In this document: positions 60,002 to 60,678 of the stretch, piece after piece
Layout: each line of letters begins with the position of its first letter
Numbering within the stretch: position 1 is the first letter of the stretch
Origin: an uncultured bacterium
Lineage (GTDB): Bacteria; Bacillota; Clostridia; Oscillospirales; Acutalibacteraceae
NCBI GenBank assembly: GCA_905215055.1
Contig: CAJMOH010000012.1
Coordinates: 1 to 60,678 of the forward strand
Length of the DNA stretch: 60,678 nt
Direction of reading: 5' to 3'
Made by a program: the position numbers and the translations under genes
Notes under the pieces: generated by a model
The model's input: only the letters and a program-made list of their open reading frames with translations
The model's database searches: none
Told to the model about the DNA's origin: nothing

Positions 60002-60616
60002 ATCAATAATACTATTTTCGGGTACATTCGGGTATCCAGCAAAGATCAAAATGAAGAAAGGCAGAAAGTGGCAATGGCAGAACTCCATATCCAACCGCAT
60101 AATGTTTACATGGACAAGCAATCTGGAAAAGATTTCAACCGTCCCAATTATAAACGACTGCTTAGGCGGATAAAGCCAGGCGATGTTCTATATATTTTAA
60201 GCATCGACCGGCTGGGCCGCAATTATGAGGAAATTCAAAGCCAGTGGCGCACCCTTACCAAGGAAAAGGGCGTGGACATCTGCGTGTTGGACATGCCCCT
60301 TCTGGACACGCGGCAAGGGAAAGACCTGATGGGCACTTTCATCGCGGATCTGGTGCTGCAAATTCTCTCCTTTGTGGCCCAGAGCGAGCGGGAGAATATC
60401 CGCAAACGCCAGGCCGAGGGCATCGCCGCAGCGAAGGCCCGGGGTGTCCGCTTTGGCAGGCCGGAAATCCCTCTCCCCTCCAATTTTGGTGATTTAGTCC
60501 GCCAGTGGGAACAGGGAAAAATCACCTTGGCTCAGGCCGGCCAAAGCAGCGGGATGAGCGCCACCACCTTCTACCGGCGCTTGCGGGAGTACCGGTTGAG
60601 CCGAAATAAACCGTAA
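60002..60616 (+). CDS. Small serine recombinase (resolvase/invertase), with ATC where ATG is expected
   Basis: Reading from ATC at 60002 gives 204 residues: NNTIFGYIRVSSKDQNEERQ follows the first codon and holds the catalytic serine in YIRVSS. The SIDRLGRNYEEI segment and long helix EREN-IRKRQAEGIAAAKARG follow, and a C-terminal helix-turn-helix (TLAQAGQSSGMSATTFYRRL). AAAGGAGG lies eight bases upstream of the ATC. The first normal start codon in frame is GTG at 60068, which would remove the catalytic serine. Either ATC is used as a rare start, or a point change has silenced the gene. It is a resolvase/invertase type, not a large serine integrase. Confidence 0.8.
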   Translation: MNNTIFGYIRVSSKDQNEERQKVAMAELHIQPHNVYMDKQSGKDFNRPNYKRLLRRIKPGDVLYILSIDRLGRNYEEIQSQWRTLTKEKGVDICVLDMPLLDTRQGKDLMGTFIADLVLQILSFVAQSERENIRKRQAEGIAAAKARGVRFGRPEIPLPSNFGDLVRQWEQGKITLAQAGQSSGMSATTFYRRLREYRLSRNKP

Positions 60617-60617
60617 C

Positions 60618-60655
60618 CCGCTGTCAAAAGGTGTACCTTTTGGCAGCGGTTTTTT
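60618..60655 (+). terminator. Intrinsic terminator after the serine recombinase
   Basis: CCGCTGTCAAAAGGT pairs with ACCTTTTGGCAGCGG (one mismatch-type pair) and is followed by six T. Confidence 0.85.
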
Positions 60656-60678
60656 CGTCCTCAATATACCATATTTTT

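Noticed and set aside
60002..60616. The serine recombinase as the integrase of the element
   Set aside because: It is the short resolvase/invertase type, and insertion in a tRNA 3' half is typical of tyrosine recombinases, none of which is in the window.

Overview
The window looks like a Gram-positive, GC-rich gut anaerobe of the Clostridia (Oscillospiraceae-like; inferred from GC-rich third codon positions, strong AGGAGG ribosome sites with TTG/GTG starts, a T-box leader, YesM/YesN-type two-component systems and lipoprotein sugar-binding proteins). No rRNA, CRISPR array or transposase was seen.

Region 1 (1-6100) is housekeeping: a phosphoribosyltransferase, ComEC, holA, an RNase M5-like Toprim protein, a DivIVA-like coiled-coil protein and a CBS-domain protein, closed by two intrinsic terminators. 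Region 2 (6244-11760) is a co-directional sugar cluster: Gfo/Idh/MocA dehydrogenase, AGE-family epimerase, TIM-barrel sugar isomerase, an internally deleted aldehyde dehydrogenase and a beta-lactamase-fold hydrolase. Region 3 (11770-20450) is a complete sugar uptake locus: response regulator and sensor kinase on the minus strand, divergent from a binding lipoprotein and two permeases, then a glycoside hydrolase. Three helically phased repeats sit between the divergent promoters. Region 4 (20500-24400) has a flavodoxin-like protein, a tryptophan T-box with a TrpB2-type gene, ribokinase and L-rhamnose mutarotase. Region 5 (24685-35374) is a second sensor/regulator/transporter set with a different gene order, followed by three esterases. 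Regions 2-5 together suggest uptake and trimming of acetylated plant cell-wall oligosaccharides, possibly rhamnose-containing; the substrate is inference.

Region 6 (35375-36132) is a junction: a protein-coding relic, three tandem terminator-bearing repeats and a 44-bp 3' fragment of a tRNA-Gly gene on the minus strand. The fragment ends exactly at the anticodon loop, as expected for the displaced end of an integrated element.

Region 7 (36133 to the window end) is the left part of an integrative conjugative element. It carries two putative DNA-binding proteins, a VirB2-like small membrane protein, TrbL/VirB6, a CHAP hydrolase, a Phd/RelE-type toxin-antitoxin pair, PrgI/VirB3, VirB4, a giant LPXTG adhesin with an N-terminal NlpC/P60-like domain, a class B sortase, three accessory proteins (one with a RusA-like motif set), the VirD4 coupling protein, an S1-domain protein, a structured leader RNA with a zinc-finger (DUF3268-type) protein, a sigma factor, a signal peptidase I and a small serine recombinase whose expected ATG reads ATC. 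No relaxase or tRNA-targeting integrase is visible; both may lie beyond the right edge. Four element transcription units have an intrinsic terminator placed just upstream of the ribosome site, which suggests control by readthrough or antitermination.
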